Positions 52,080-62,400 of a DNA stretch of 64,000 nucleotides are shown here, in pieces. The DNA lies in NCBI GenBank assembly GCA_038146805.1, contig JAYQSH010000008.1, positions 1 to 64,000 of the forward strand, in the 5' to 3' direction. The stretch's first letter is position 1. Each line of letters starts with the position of its first letter. A program made the position numbers and the translations under genes. The notes under the pieces are model-generated. The model made no database searches, had not been told where the DNA came from, and was given only the letters and a program-made list of their open reading frames with translations. The DNA comes from CAIYXB01 sp038146805 (GTDB lineage: Bacteria > Cyanobacteriota > Vampirovibrionia > LMEP-6097).

Positions 52080-53308
52080 TAATACCTCATTTTAATTGTA
52101 AAGCTTGAGCCTCTTTCAAATTCACTTTGACATTCAATTGAACCGTTTAAAGCTTCAACTACATCTTTACTAATACTCAAACCTAAACCTAGACCAGCAA
52201 TATTTTCTGTACTAGGATTTTTTGCCCTATAAAATCTATCAAAAATTTTCTTTTGTTCCTTTTCGGTCATGCCAATACCTTCATCATGCACACTAAAGCT
52301 AACAAACTGATCTTTATTATCAACAGTAATTTCTAAATTAATCTCTCCACCATCTGGTGAGTACTTGATTGCATTCAAAAGTAAATTTTCTACCACTTGT
52401 CTCAAAAGCTTTCTATCACCTTCAACCAAAGGGTAGTCATCAGGAAAATTAAAAGTGAAATTATGATTTTTATTTAGTGGGCTTAAAGATTCCACCACTA
52501 TTTTACCAATCTCACCAATATCAAGTTTTTCAACATTTAATTGCCAGCCTTGAGTACTTGCTCTATTAAGCTGAATCAAATCATCAATCATTCTTGACAA
52601 ACGACTTCCAGCGGACTGAATCTGTTCAGAAGCTTCTAAAACTAAACTTGTTTCTATTTCTCGTCTTTGTAAAATTTTTGAAAAACCCATAATACTCACT
52701 AGGGGCGTTCTTAATTCATGAGAAACATTATTAATCAACTCTGTTCTAGTTTCGTTAAGTTTTATTAGTTGTTGGTTTTGGTCTTCTAAAGCTTTTAACC
52801 TATCTAATGAAGCCTCTAAAAAACCTTGTAAGTTTTCAATATTTGAATTAACTTGGATAGATTTTGCATTATTATCAACAACAAAACCATAAACAATAGC
52901 CGAGAATTGATCACAAAAAGACCAAATTAAATTAAAGAGATTTTCGTTGTTAGACTTAGTTTCAATATACAAAAGTCCTAATATTTTTTTATTAAAAACT
53001 ATCGGAAAAATAAGTTTATTAAAACTGATTTTGGTTGCTTTAAAATCTAAAGTAAGAGCTTTAATATGTTCATGATTTAATTCAAATCTTTTTATAAAGC
53101 TTGAAATTTGGTTTTCAAAAACTTCATCAAGATCAGTATTTTCAAGAATAATCAACTCTAGATTATTAATATCTTCTTGATCTTTAAAACTATTTACCAA
53201 CAATGATTTTATAGCTGTAATAGATTCTTGTTCTTCGCTGAGCTTTAAAAGAATACGATACCAGTTCCAAGAATTAATATTTTTTGTTGTTAAAGTTTTA
53301 TTTTGCAC
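52079..53308 (-). CDS. Sensor histidine kinase with GAF-like input domain
   Basis: 409 residues, no membrane helix. The N-terminal region (about 15-160) looks like a GAF-type sensor (LIFPIVFNKKILGLLYIETK). A coiled linker leads to HisKA, with phospho-acceptor His in NNVSHELRTPLVSIMGFSKI. HATPase boxes: N (VENLLLNAIKYSPDGGE), G1/F (HDEGIGMTEKEQKKIFDRFY), G2 (GLGLGLSISKDVVEALNG). Start GTG at 53308. No response regulator lies next to it, so its partner is elsewhere. Cytoplasmic signal unknown. Confidence 0.92.
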   Translation of the reverse strand: MQNKTLTTKNINSWNWYRILLKLSEEQESITAIKSLLVNSFKDQEDINNLELIILENTDLDEVFENQISSFIKRFELNHEHIKALTLDFKATKISFNKLIFPIVFNKKILGLLYIETKSNNENLFNLIWSFCDQFSAIVYGFVVDNNAKSIQVNSNIENLQGFLEASLDRLKALEDQNQQLIKLNETRTELINNVSHELRTPLVSIMGFSKILQRREIETSLVLEASEQIQSAGSRLSRMIDDLIQLNRASTQGWQLNVEKLDIGEIGKIVVESLSPLNKNHNFTFNFPDDYPLVEGDRKLLRQVVENLLLNAIKYSPDGGEINLEITVDNKDQFVSFSVHDEGIGMTEKEQKKIFDRFYRAKNPSTENIAGLGLGLSISKDVVEALNGSIECQSEFERGSSFTIKMRY

Positions 53309-53351
53309 TTAATTATTTATTTTACTCGCTATAATTATAATTATACTAATC

Positions 53352-53840
53352 ATGTTAAAAAACTTTCTAATACTAGCCCTTATTGTTAATACGCTATCTG
53401 CACAAGCAAGATTAAATGCAAGTTTTTTAGAAAACAAGACTCAATACGGAGAACCTGTAATGCTTGAAAAACTGCCGACTGCATCAGGCTTTACTGGTTT
53501 TGCAACTTATTGGCTAGATCGAGACTGGAAATTAGTAGCTTTTTTCAGAAATGACAAAGTACGTAGTGAACATTTAATGCCAAGAGATACCAAAAACCCG
53601 AAATTAACTAGAGACGAAGTCAGGCAAAGAGCTTTTAAAATGTTTTGGCAATCTCATAGAGGTGCTTACCAAAAAAAAATAACCTTTCCTAGAGCAGAAG
53701 GACATTTTTTTGATAATGGCTTAATAACCTACGAATACAAACTTGATGGCAACAGGCTCATTGGCTACCAGGGCATAAAAGTTTTAATATACGAAAACAA
53801 TCAACCATACTATAAAATCAATCCAAAAGCTTATCTATGA
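53352..53840 (+). CDS. Exported hypothetical protein, 162 aa
   Basis: Not recognised. A short signal peptide (MLKNFLILALIVNTLSAQA) is followed by a basic, aromatic-rich domain: ATYWLDRDWKLVAFFRNDKV, QRAFKMFWQSHRGAYQKKIT, NGLITYEYKLDGNRLIGYQG. The last four bases overlap the ATG of the ATP-grasp gene, so the two are coupled. Periplasmic location inferred. Confidence 0.65.
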   Translation: MLKNFLILALIVNTLSAQARLNASFLENKTQYGEPVMLEKLPTASGFTGFATYWLDRDWKLVAFFRNDKVRSEHLMPRDTKNPKLTRDEVRQRAFKMFWQSHRGAYQKKITFPRAEGHFFDNGLITYEYKLDGNRLIGYQGIKVLIYENNQPYYKINPKAYL

Positions 53841-54550
53841 ATTTTCCTTTAGCTATAATTCATGAACTTGATCTTGATGATTTCAAAAAATCAATTTTAT
53901 TTATCCAAAAAGAAATAAAACCCTCTGAGATCCTTTGTATTAAAGCTTTTGAGCTAAACGATTGCTTACTTGACGATTATTTTTTTTATACCTGTCATCT
54001 AAACTTGAGTAATGAATTAAGAACACATGAAAACATTAGTTTAAAAATCAAAGCAGAAAAATCTTTGAATAATTTTTTATTTGAAAAAAATATTTTTGAT
54101 GATAAATATTTGTTTTATCAATTTTTGCTTGCTAATAATTTGCCATGTCCAGAGACTTTACTATTAAACAAAGAAAGCTCAAATGATTTTCATACAAAAA
54201 TCTTAAAACCTCGCTTTGGCACAGAAGCAATAGATTTTGCGGATTATTCTTTGCCCGCACTAAGAAAAATTTTGACTTATGATGATGCTTTACTACAAGA
54301 AAAAATCAATATTCATCAAGAAGTGAAAATTTTAGTTTTTTGTGAGCAAGTTTTTGCTAATCAGCAAATAAACGAAGAATTGAAGAGATCTCTAAAAACA
54401 TTAATTACTTGTATCAAAAATCACTTAGCTGAACTTAGCCCCAAAATATACAGCATAGATATTTTAATATCCAAGGAAGATTTTTATTTTTTAGAGTTAA
54501 ACCTAAGACCCGGTGCTTTCTTTAGATTTACTCATTCTATTAATTTATAG
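53837..54550 (+). CDS. ATP-grasp-like protein of unknown substrate
   Basis: 237 residues. The C-terminal two thirds follow the ATP-grasp order: FDDKYLFYQFLLANNLPCPE (substrate helix), TKILKPRFGTEAIDF (nucleotide-binding Lys and Gly loop), ALLQEKINIHQEVKILVFCE, and IDILISKEDFYFLELNLRPG with the metal-binding Glu-x-Asn. It is a small member; a RimK- or carbamoyl-synthase-like ligase of unknown substrate is the best class. It converges on the polysaccharide export gene with an 11-base overlap. Confidence 0.72.
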   Translation: MNFPLAIIHELDLDDFKKSILFIQKEIKPSEILCIKAFELNDCLLDDYFFYTCHLNLSNELRTHENISLKIKAEKSLNNFLFEKNIFDDKYLFYQFLLANNLPCPETLLLNKESSNDFHTKILKPRFGTEAIDFADYSLPALRKILTYDDALLQEKINIHQEVKILVFCEQVFANQQINEELKRSLKTLITCIKNHLAELSPKIYSIDILISKEDFYFLELNLRPGAFFRFTHSINL

Positions 54551-55322
54551 CCGCACTCATAATACCGGCAAAAACACCAATGGTAGCTGCGCCCATAGCT
54601 TTTTTAAACATTCTCCACATTTTTCTAACAGCAGCACCACCAACATAAATCAAATCACCTTCACGCAGTAAATATGCATCTTCACCAATGCCAGTATCTT
54701 CGCCATAAGCATTAAAAACTTCTTTAGGAAAATCAATTTCATATGTATAACGAGAACCATCTTCTCTTTGGCGAATTAACAAAACTTTTGATTTTTTTGC
54801 TACTTCTGTAAAACCTTTAGCTTTTGCGATACCATCATAGATAGTTCTCACATCAGCAAGTGAATAACTACCCGGGCTATTTACTTCACCTAAAACAGAA
54901 AAATTATTGGCAACTCTTTTTATAAAAATCTCAACATCGGTAAGATTTGGATTTTTTTGATAGATAATTTGCTTTAATTCATCAGTAGTTTTATCAAAAA
55001 TAAACTCCTCACCAACTTTTGGCACAATTATGGTGCCATTCGGAAAAACCTGAATATCTTTATAGTTTTGCGAAGAACCATCTTTAAAGCTGTAATAAAA
55101 ATCTAATGTATTATCACGGCTAATTGTATAGTTCTGGTCATAAATTTTTGAAACCAAATCATCTGCTTTCATCTTAGGGTTACCAAGTAAGCGCGCGGCA
55201 CTAGCTACAAAAGAAAAATTTTGAAAACAAATCAGTAAACAAAGAAAAACTAATCGTTTAACCTTGCTGAAATTTACCAGCTTCGTACATTTTAATGTAT
55301 TTTTCAAAGATATCTTGCTCAT
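54540..55322 (-). CDS. Polysaccharide export protein (Wza-type, Poly_export/SLBB)
   Basis: 260 residues. A signal peptide (LVFLCLLICFQNFSFVASA) lacks a lipobox Cys. The Poly_export domain is seen in YTISRDNTLDFYYSFKDGSS and QVFPNGTIIVPKVGEEF. An SLBB domain follows in NFSVLGEVNSPGSYSLADVR through GDLIYVGGAAVRKMWRMFKK. The C-terminal hydrophobic helix (IGVFAGIMSAAIN) may be the outer-membrane anchor. The ATG lies 64 bases inside the upstream gene (55258-57450), so the two are coupled. A chain-length (Wzc) partner is not adjacent. Confidence 0.82.
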   Translation of the reverse strand: MSKISLKNTLKCTKLVNFSKVKRLVFLCLLICFQNFSFVASAARLLGNPKMKADDLVSKIYDQNYTISRDNTLDFYYSFKDGSSQNYKDIQVFPNGTIIVPKVGEEFIFDKTTDELKQIIYQKNPNLTDVEIFIKRVANNFSVLGEVNSPGSYSLADVRTIYDGIAKAKGFTEVAKKSKVLLIRQREDGSRYTYEIDFPKEVFNAYGEDTGIGEDAYLLREGDLIYVGGAAVRKMWRMFKKAMGAATIGVFAGIMSAAIN

Positions 55323-57450
55323 GATACTTCTTAATTATACTCTTAGCTAGATCATAGGCAATACTATATTTCTTTTCATTAACAGCACTATGAAATGCAT
55401 AAACAGAAAATACTTGTGTCTTTGGAAATAAATCTCTAATATGCGAAGCATATCTATAAATATCAGGATATTTTATAAAAAACAAACTATCCATCAAACC
55501 TTTAGCTAAAAACGAATTTCTTTTTGCTTCTACAAAGAGCATTTGCAATAAACTTTGAGTAACTTGTTGATTCATACCATAAGTAAGAATTAAAAGCTGT
55601 AAATTTGTTTGGTAGTGCTCAGGGTAATACAAATGAGCTAAGCGATAAATATTAATTGCCTTATTACGACACTCAACAACCTTGTCTTTAGGAACACTAC
55701 TGCAAGTCTGAAAAACTTCTGTAGCATTAAAAAACAATCCAGAGGCAATAGTTTTATTATCGACATAACCATACTTATTTTTTATATGTTTCTTTGGATC
55801 TTTTGCACTTGCCTGATATTTTTTTATTACATTAATATCAAAAAGTTTATTGTCACTAGGGAAATTTTCAAAGTCTTTTAAAATTTTTGCTTTATAATCT
55901 TCATCTGCTTTAAATGTAGTCGTGCCCGGATCTTTGTAGTATTGCATCAAACGATAACGCCAATTTTGTTGAGCACCAATATCGTCAATAGAATTTATAG
56001 TCTGTGTCCAAAAAGCCTCACCATTTCTCCAATCTAAACTTTTAAAAGCTGAGCGCACACCAAGAGCAAAAATCAACACAGAACAAACTGTAATAAGCTT
56101 TCTATTAAAATTCTGCTGTTCTGTAATTCTAGTAAAAATATATTTATCTAAGATCAAAAATATACTACAAAGCAAACCCAAAACAAAGAAATATGTGTAT
56201 CTATCACGAGCAAGCACATAAAGAGGAATGATATTAAGAGAAATTGCAATGCTAAATCCAGTAAAAAACAGCGAACCAGAAATCAAAATATTGTGAGATT
56301 TATATTTTTCTTCTTTTAAATAAGCAAAATAGAAAATCCCAAAAACAAAAGCTAGTGCAACAAGCAAACAAATTAGATGATAAGGGGTAAAGGCATTTTC
56401 AAGAACTACATTATGGTGTTCATCAGCTGATAAATTTGCAGGATAAAAAAACAATTTTATATAGTGCATATAAATTTGTGGCGCAAGCACAAATAATCTT
56501 TCAAAAAATTCTGCAACTCCATTTGCAAGCCATTCTTTTTTTTCTGAAACAATTTCTGAACGGTGCCCTAAATAAACAACAAGTGTCGAAAAACTAAAAA
56601 CTAATTTTAAAAACTCATAGTAATATTTTTTAAAATCTAGGCTCAAAAGAGACCTTGCAAAAACAAGTAAAAGCATAAAAGGAGCAATCACAGTCATCTC
56701 TGAGCCATGATAACCAACAAAAGCACAAATCCAAGCAAATACAATTAATAAAATAGAAGATGGGGATTTTAAATCTTTAACATAAAGGTTAATCACAAAC
56801 GCTGTTATACAAAGTAAAGTAGCAAATAAATAACCAACACCAGAGGTCAGCATATTAATTGCTTCATTATGCAAAGGATGGACTGCCCAAAAAGCAATAA
56901 TAATCAATGGCAACCACCATGTAACACTTTTAGTATCAATAGAAACTTTTGTTTGCTTAGCAAATTTAGCTTTTTGCTTTTGTTTTAAATTTGATGTTTT
57001 TTCAGGAAGATTGTTGTTGTATTCATCCTCAATAGACAAATTTTTGTTGCCAAATAATGGAGTAAAAAAGATTTTTGAAAGAATAAAAAAGAAAATAAGC
57101 GAACATAAAATATGAAAACTATAATTTACAAACAAATGATACGCCCAAGATCTCGGACCCCAAATATGATAACCAATAGAAGAACCAACCCATTCTAAAG
57201 GTCTAAAAATTACAGTGGGATAATTAGTCCAAGCCACATTATGACTATCAGAAACGATATTAAAATAAAACTTCATTGCATATAAAATACTTTCTTGAAT
57301 TTTATCGTTACGAATTATTAGCTTTATATCGTCATAACCAACAAATTCAGTGGTGATACTTGTGCACCATGCAATTGCGGCAAGAGTAATAATAAGAATT
57401 ATTTTTGACTTTAAGGTCTTAAATTTAAAAAATTCATTCATCATATCCAA
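55258..57450 (-). CDS. Large GT-C-like membrane protein (TMTC/DUF1736-related)
   Basis: 730 residues. About ten or more membrane helices in residues 15-470 with a GT-C-glycosyltransferase look: EFVGYDDIKLI at the start (acidic catalytic-loop position), TVIFRPLEWVG, AVHPLHNEAINMLTSGVGYL, GYHGSEMTVIAPFMLL and KLFFYPANLSADEHHNV all have counterparts in TMTC-type O-mannosyltransferases. The soluble C-terminal 260 residues are helical and may contain TPR-like repeats. Probably moves sugar from a lipid carrier to an envelope protein or glycan. Partner: the downstream export protein. Confidence 0.75.
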   Translation of the reverse strand: MDMMNEFFKFKTLKSKIILIITLAAIAWCTSITTEFVGYDDIKLIIRNDKIQESILYAMKFYFNIVSDSHNVAWTNYPTVIFRPLEWVGSSIGYHIWGPRSWAYHLFVNYSFHILCSLIFFFILSKIFFTPLFGNKNLSIEDEYNNNLPEKTSNLKQKQKAKFAKQTKVSIDTKSVTWWLPLIIIAFWAVHPLHNEAINMLTSGVGYLFATLLCITAFVINLYVKDLKSPSSILLIVFAWICAFVGYHGSEMTVIAPFMLLLVFARSLLSLDFKKYYYEFLKLVFSFSTLVVYLGHRSEIVSEKKEWLANGVAEFFERLFVLAPQIYMHYIKLFFYPANLSADEHHNVVLENAFTPYHLICLLVALAFVFGIFYFAYLKEEKYKSHNILISGSLFFTGFSIAISLNIIPLYVLARDRYTYFFVLGLLCSIFLILDKYIFTRITEQQNFNRKLITVCSVLIFALGVRSAFKSLDWRNGEAFWTQTINSIDDIGAQQNWRYRLMQYYKDPGTTTFKADEDYKAKILKDFENFPSDNKLFDINVIKKYQASAKDPKKHIKNKYGYVDNKTIASGLFFNATEVFQTCSSVPKDKVVECRNKAINIYRLAHLYYPEHYQTNLQLLILTYGMNQQVTQSLLQMLFVEAKRNSFLAKGLMDSLFFIKYPDIYRYASHIRDLFPKTQVFSVYAFHSAVNEKKYSIAYDLAKSIIKKYHEQDIFEKYIKMYEAGKFQQG

Positions 57451-57577
57451 AATACAACATACCCAGAACTTAGTCTAGAAGGTTCATTAGATAAGAAGCC
57501 CTGAAGCGACTCTCACAATTTATTAATATTTAAAAAATCTAATGAGCTTTGATCAAACATGCTATTATAAATAACTT

Positions 57578-58693
57578 GTGAATACAAACAGTTTAACCTT
57601 AGACACTCAAAATAACTCTACGATATCTAATAAAATTGATTTGCAAGAAGCGCTCACCTTTGATGACGTTTTGCTTGTGCCTCAATATTCAGATATTGAA
57701 CATAGAGCCGAGGTTTCAATCAACACAAAAATTTTACCCGGTATTGAATTAACTCAGCCCTTTGTAGCGGCGAACATGGATACAGTAACTGAAGCTAATA
57801 TGGCTTTTTCTATGGCAAAATTTGGTGCAACTGCAGTTTTACATAGATATATGAATATTGAACAGATGCTTGCACAAATAAATGAATATGAGCAACTCTT
57901 TAAAGAAGAAAATATTGCAATGAAACCACTTATAGTTTCAATAGGTGTACATGATAATGAAAGAATTGAAGCAGCGTTTAAAGCTGGAGTAAGACATTTT
58001 TGTATTGATGTTGCACATGGTCATCACGCCCTTGTCAAAAAAACCATCGAAACATTGCGCAATAATTATGCAGACCAAATTGGTATTATTGCTGGAAATA
58101 TCGCAAGCTATCAAGCGGCAAAAGATTTATTAAACTGGGGAGCAGATTGTATCAAAGTAGGTATTGGTCCGGGTTCTGTCTGCACAACAAGAATCAAAAC
58201 TGGTTCTGGCTATCCACAGCTTTCTGCGGTCATACAAGCTCATCAAGCAAGACAAGAGTTTATGCAAGCAACAAACAAAGAAGCTTTTATTATTGCTGAT
58301 GGCGGTATAAAAGTATATGGTGATATAGCCAAAGCAATTGCAGCAGGCGCAGATGCAGTTATGATGGGTTCGATTTTTTCTGGATGTAAAGAAACACCGG
58401 GCACTGTTTGGAGAAACGAAAAAGAAGAAATGACCAAAAATTATCGCGGCATGGCTTCGGCTCCGGCGCAATGTGATTTTGGTATTGATGATATCAACGA
58501 AGAAGGTGTTGCACTCACAGTAAAATACAAAGGTAGTATTAGACATATATTGCCAAGAATGGCAAAAGGACTAAGATCAGGACTGAGCTACAGTGGCTCT
58601 CGTACTATCAAAGAGTTTCAAGAAAAATCAAGATTTATTAGGGTTACTAACTCTTCAATTATCGAAGGTAAGCCGCATAAGGCACTTGTTTAA
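57578..58693 (+). CDS. IMP dehydrogenase / GMP reductase family protein, no CBS domains
   Basis: 371 residues. N terminus TFDDVLLVPQYSDIEHRAEV; catalytic-Cys loop KVGIGPGSVCTTRIKTGSGY-PQLSA; phosphate site IADGGIKVYGDIAKAIAAGA and MMGSIFSGCKETPG; then YRGMASAPAQ. The CBS pair of most IMP dehydrogenases is missing. The GSGYPQLSAV continuation is GMP-reductase-like, while YRGM is shared with IMPDH. I cannot decide between making XMP and recycling GMP to IMP. Start GTG at 57578. Convergent with the epimerase gene, overlapping by four bases. Confidence 0.88.
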   Translation: MNTNSLTLDTQNNSTISNKIDLQEALTFDDVLLVPQYSDIEHRAEVSINTKILPGIELTQPFVAANMDTVTEANMAFSMAKFGATAVLHRYMNIEQMLAQINEYEQLFKEENIAMKPLIVSIGVHDNERIEAAFKAGVRHFCIDVAHGHHALVKKTIETLRNNYADQIGIIAGNIASYQAAKDLLNWGADCIKVGIGPGSVCTTRIKTGSGYPQLSAVIQAHQARQEFMQATNKEAFIIADGGIKVYGDIAKAIAAGADAVMMGSIFSGCKETPGTVWRNEKEEMTKNYRGMASAPAQCDFGIDDINEEGVALTVKYKGSIRHILPRMAKGLRSGLSYSGSRTIKEFQEKSRFIRVTNSSIIEGKPHKALV

Positions 58694-59454
58694 ATATTGG
58701 GTTCTAAAACAGAATATTGAATTTCATTTGCTCTTTTAGTTGCATAATGAATTAAATTTTTATCTAAGTTTTCAATATTTGCACTTAAAAACTCTTCTAA
58801 GCTTTGAGCTTTACCTGAACTAATATTAAAAATACCTTGAAGCTGGTTTTCGATTACCTTTACAATTTTTTCACTACAAGAATCTATATCAATAAAATCT
58901 CTAATAAGTTCATTTGCATGTTCACAATTTAAAGTAAGGTATTGATTATTTTCAAGCTTATTTTTTGCAATTGAAAAAAAGTTTTTTTGTGAAAACTCTT
59001 TGCCATAAGGGTTTGACACTCTTAAAATTGCATGATTTTTAAATGCCGCTTTTATAAAATTTTCTAATCTAAGTTTATTAAAGCCATAAGTATTGATAGG
59101 ACGTGTTGCACTTTCAATGTTGACAACAGTTCCAGCCCCTTCACCATAAACAGCGGCAGAAGAAATAAAGACCAAAAAAGTATCTTTGTGTATTTGAGTT
59201 AAAAATTTTAATTCAGATTCGTTATCATTTAAATAAGCACAGTGCACAATAGTATTGATTTGAGAAAAATCAATTTCATAATATTCTGATAGATCTAACT
59301 CTTTAAGCTTAAAATCATATTTTTGTTGAAGCCTATCTAACTTAAAACTACGATCACAAAGAATTATTTCATCAAAATTTTGCAGTTTTAATTTATTGAG
59401 AACATGCGAAGCAATATATCCTGTTGCACCAGTTATTAGTAGCTTATTTGACAT
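58690..59454 (-). CDS. NAD-dependent epimerase/dehydratase family protein
   Basis: Short 254-residue member of the extended SDR family. It has the NAD motif ITGATGYIASHVLNKLK, the Ser region FISSAAVYGEGAG, the YGFNKLRLENF catalytic Tyr-x3-Lys, and ISSGKAQSLEEFLS in the C-terminal part. Sugar nucleotide unknown. It begins 16 bases after the glycogen synthase-phosphorylase gene on the same strand, so it probably ends that operon. Confidence 0.85.
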   Translation of the reverse strand: MSNKLLITGATGYIASHVLNKLKLQNFDEIILCDRSFKLDRLQQKYDFKLKELDLSEYYEIDFSQINTIVHCAYLNDNESELKFLTQIHKDTFLVFISSAAVYGEGAGTVVNIESATRPINTYGFNKLRLENFIKAAFKNHAILRVSNPYGKEFSQKNFFSIAKNKLENNQYLTLNCEHANELIRDFIDIDSCSEKIVKVIENQLQGIFNISSGKAQSLEEFLSANIENLDKNLIHYATKRANEIQYSVLEPNI

Positions 59455-59470
59455 CTTTAGTTTATAAGGC

Positions 59471-62400
59471 TTAAGACTTTATAGATTCAAGACCTTGTCT
59501 TATCACACCCATATAAAGCTTAACATTATAATCTTCAAGCATTCTTCTTGCGCTAAATTCTTTACCAACATATGCAATAGATCTTTTCATTCTATCAAGC
59601 CATTGGTCAGAATAGCCTTGCTCATTTTTAGCGTAATAATCAGGAACAATAGTTTCCGTAAGCATTTTATAAATCGAATCACTTTCATTATCCAAAACAA
59701 ATGCTTCATCATCACTTTCACAAGGTGTAATTTTCCAACCAATATCTTCAATTGGTGTTTCATAAACCCAACCATCAGGAATTGATAAATTCAAAACTCC
59801 ACTAGCAGCAGCTTTCATACCACTTGTACCGCAAGCTTCTTTACCCATAATTGGGTTATTTAGCCAAACATCGCAACCATTAGTAAGCAAACGTCCAGTA
59901 TGCATATTATAGTTTTCAATAATTAACAATTTACCAAGTAACCTTTCATCTTCAACATGACGATAAATTTCTTGAATTATTTCTTTACCCTTACCATCAG
60001 CAGGATGCGACATACCAGCAAAAACAAAAACAACAGGTGTTTCAGAGGAATTTACTATCTCAATTAATTTACTAATATCTCTAAGTAAAAGATTCGCACG
60101 TTTATAAGAAGCAAATCTTCTAGCGAAACCAACTAACAAAACATCTTCTGAAAGACTATCAAGAATTTTAGTTATTTTGTCTAAACTCAAACCTCGACGC
60201 ACATAATCATTTTTGATATGTTGATGTAGATAGCTCAGTAACTCTTTTTTGTGAGTTTGATGTGCTTGCCAAAGTACTTGATTTTGTACTTGATTTATTT
60301 GCTCTGGACAAAGCTCATAACCTTCTTCGCCATAAGAATTAGAACAAAGCTTGCGAACTTCACGAGCTTGCCAAGTTGGCATATGTACACCGTTTGTAAC
60401 ATAACCTAAATATTTTTCCTCATTCGGTAGCAAATGTTGCCACATTTCTTTACTAACAATTCCATGTAATTTTGATACACCATTAGCTTTTTTTGCAACA
60501 TTGAAAGCAAGAACCGTCATAGAAAACTCGTCAGCTTTATCTGGATTTTTACCCATCGCAATAAAGTCTTCAATAGGCATGTGCATATTGTCACAAAACT
60601 TTTTAAACATTTTACGCACCAAATCATTACTAAAAGCCTCATTTCCAGCAGGTACTGGAGTATGAGTAGTAAAGATTGTTGAATCTTTAATGGCAGCAAT
60701 TGCAGCATCTCTTGAATAGCCTTGTTGAAAATATCTACGCATTAATTCAACAGCCATAAAAGCACAATGACCCTCGTTAAGATGATATATAGATGGATTA
60801 ATACCAAGTACATCTTTTAACAGCCTTAAACTAGCAACACCAATCAGGTATTCTTGTTTTATACGAGCCTCTCTATCACCGACATATAGATTAGAAGTAA
60901 TAGAACGATCATCAGGATGATTTTCATCAACATCTGAATCAAACATAAACAAAGCGATTCTACCAACTCTTACTAAAAGCACTCTAGACCAAACTGTTCT
61001 ATCTGGAAATTCAACAGGAATTTTCACAGGCTCACCAGAATTATTTAGTAACAAATCCATAGGCAAATCACGCCAATCTTGAGCAGGATAATGTTCAATT
61101 TGTTGTCCATCATGATTTATTTCTTGAATGAAATATCCATTTTTATAAAACAAACCTATTCCAATTAGATTTACATCCAAATCACTTGCAGCTTTTAAGT
61201 GATCACCAGCAAGAATGCCTAAACCACCAGAATAACTTCTAATGGATTCATGTAAACCAAATTCCATAGACATGTATGCAATAGAAGGTCTTTCTAAATC
61301 AATAAGAGAATTCACAGAAATCTCTCCCATGTAATCCATCAAGCGAGCATGTACTTTATCTAATTTCTCTTTGAATTCATTAGACTCAGCAAGCTCTCTA
61401 ATTTCAGGAGCAGGAATATTTTTGAGCATCAAAACAGGATTATGATTAAAGTACTCCCAAAGATCAGGATTGATTGATCTAAAAAGTTCTATTGCTTCAT
61501 CATCCCAAGTCCACCACAGATTATAAACAACATCATTAAGTTTAGAAATACCATGAGGTAAAGCTGTAGACATTGTAAAGCATCTCAAATCCAAACTACC
61601 GGGCTGAATACTACAACGAGCTCCAGAAAAAGGATTAGAGCTAAGCAAAGTCTGCATGCCCCTATGTTGCGCTTTACCAAAAGCTATATCATAAGCAAGT
61701 GAATAATCAGCAAAAATATTTTGCCAAGAAACAGCATCTCGAATCAAATTAGTTTGTTCAAGAATTTTTTCTTGATCTTGTTTTTCTGTAAGTTTTTGAT
61801 AAATAACTTCTGAAAGTTCATCAAGCGCGTCTTCATAACTTCTGTTTTTTCTTTTAAGAACAGTAATCATATCGCCAAAGTCATGATCATGAACCTTACT
61901 CCAGTAGCCAAAGCCAGCCAAATCGGAGGTAACCGTTGGCACAGCATTAACAACACTTTCCATTGGTGTATAACCCCAAGGCTCATAAAAAGATGGAAAT
62001 AAACTCAAATCACAAGCTGATAATAAATCATTGTATTCAATATTGAAAATACCATCTCTACCATCAAGATACAAAGAAGACAAAACTAAATTCACATTTG
62101 AATCTTTTTTATCTAAACCAAAATGTTTTGTAGCATTAATAATTGGATCATGTTCAGCATTATAAACAGCATTTATAGCAATTGGTCTAAAGTTTGCATC
62201 AGATGATTTTGGTAATTTGTAATTTTCATAATGCAAATGATCCGCACAAATTGTATAAAGCATTAAAACCTTAGGCATTTTACTTTTGTATTTTTTTTGT
62301 AAACGCGACAAAGCTTCTAAACTAATGTCATAGCCTTTGTTTTTATACTCATAACGACCTGAAGCAATAATAATTTTTGTATCATCTTCAAGGGTCTCAC

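Noticed and set aside
58130..58546. 138-codon minus-strand frame inside the IMPDH/GMPR gene
   Set aside because: It is antisense to the strongly conserved catalytic region and its product is Cys-, Phe- and Ser-rich in a way typical of shadow frames.
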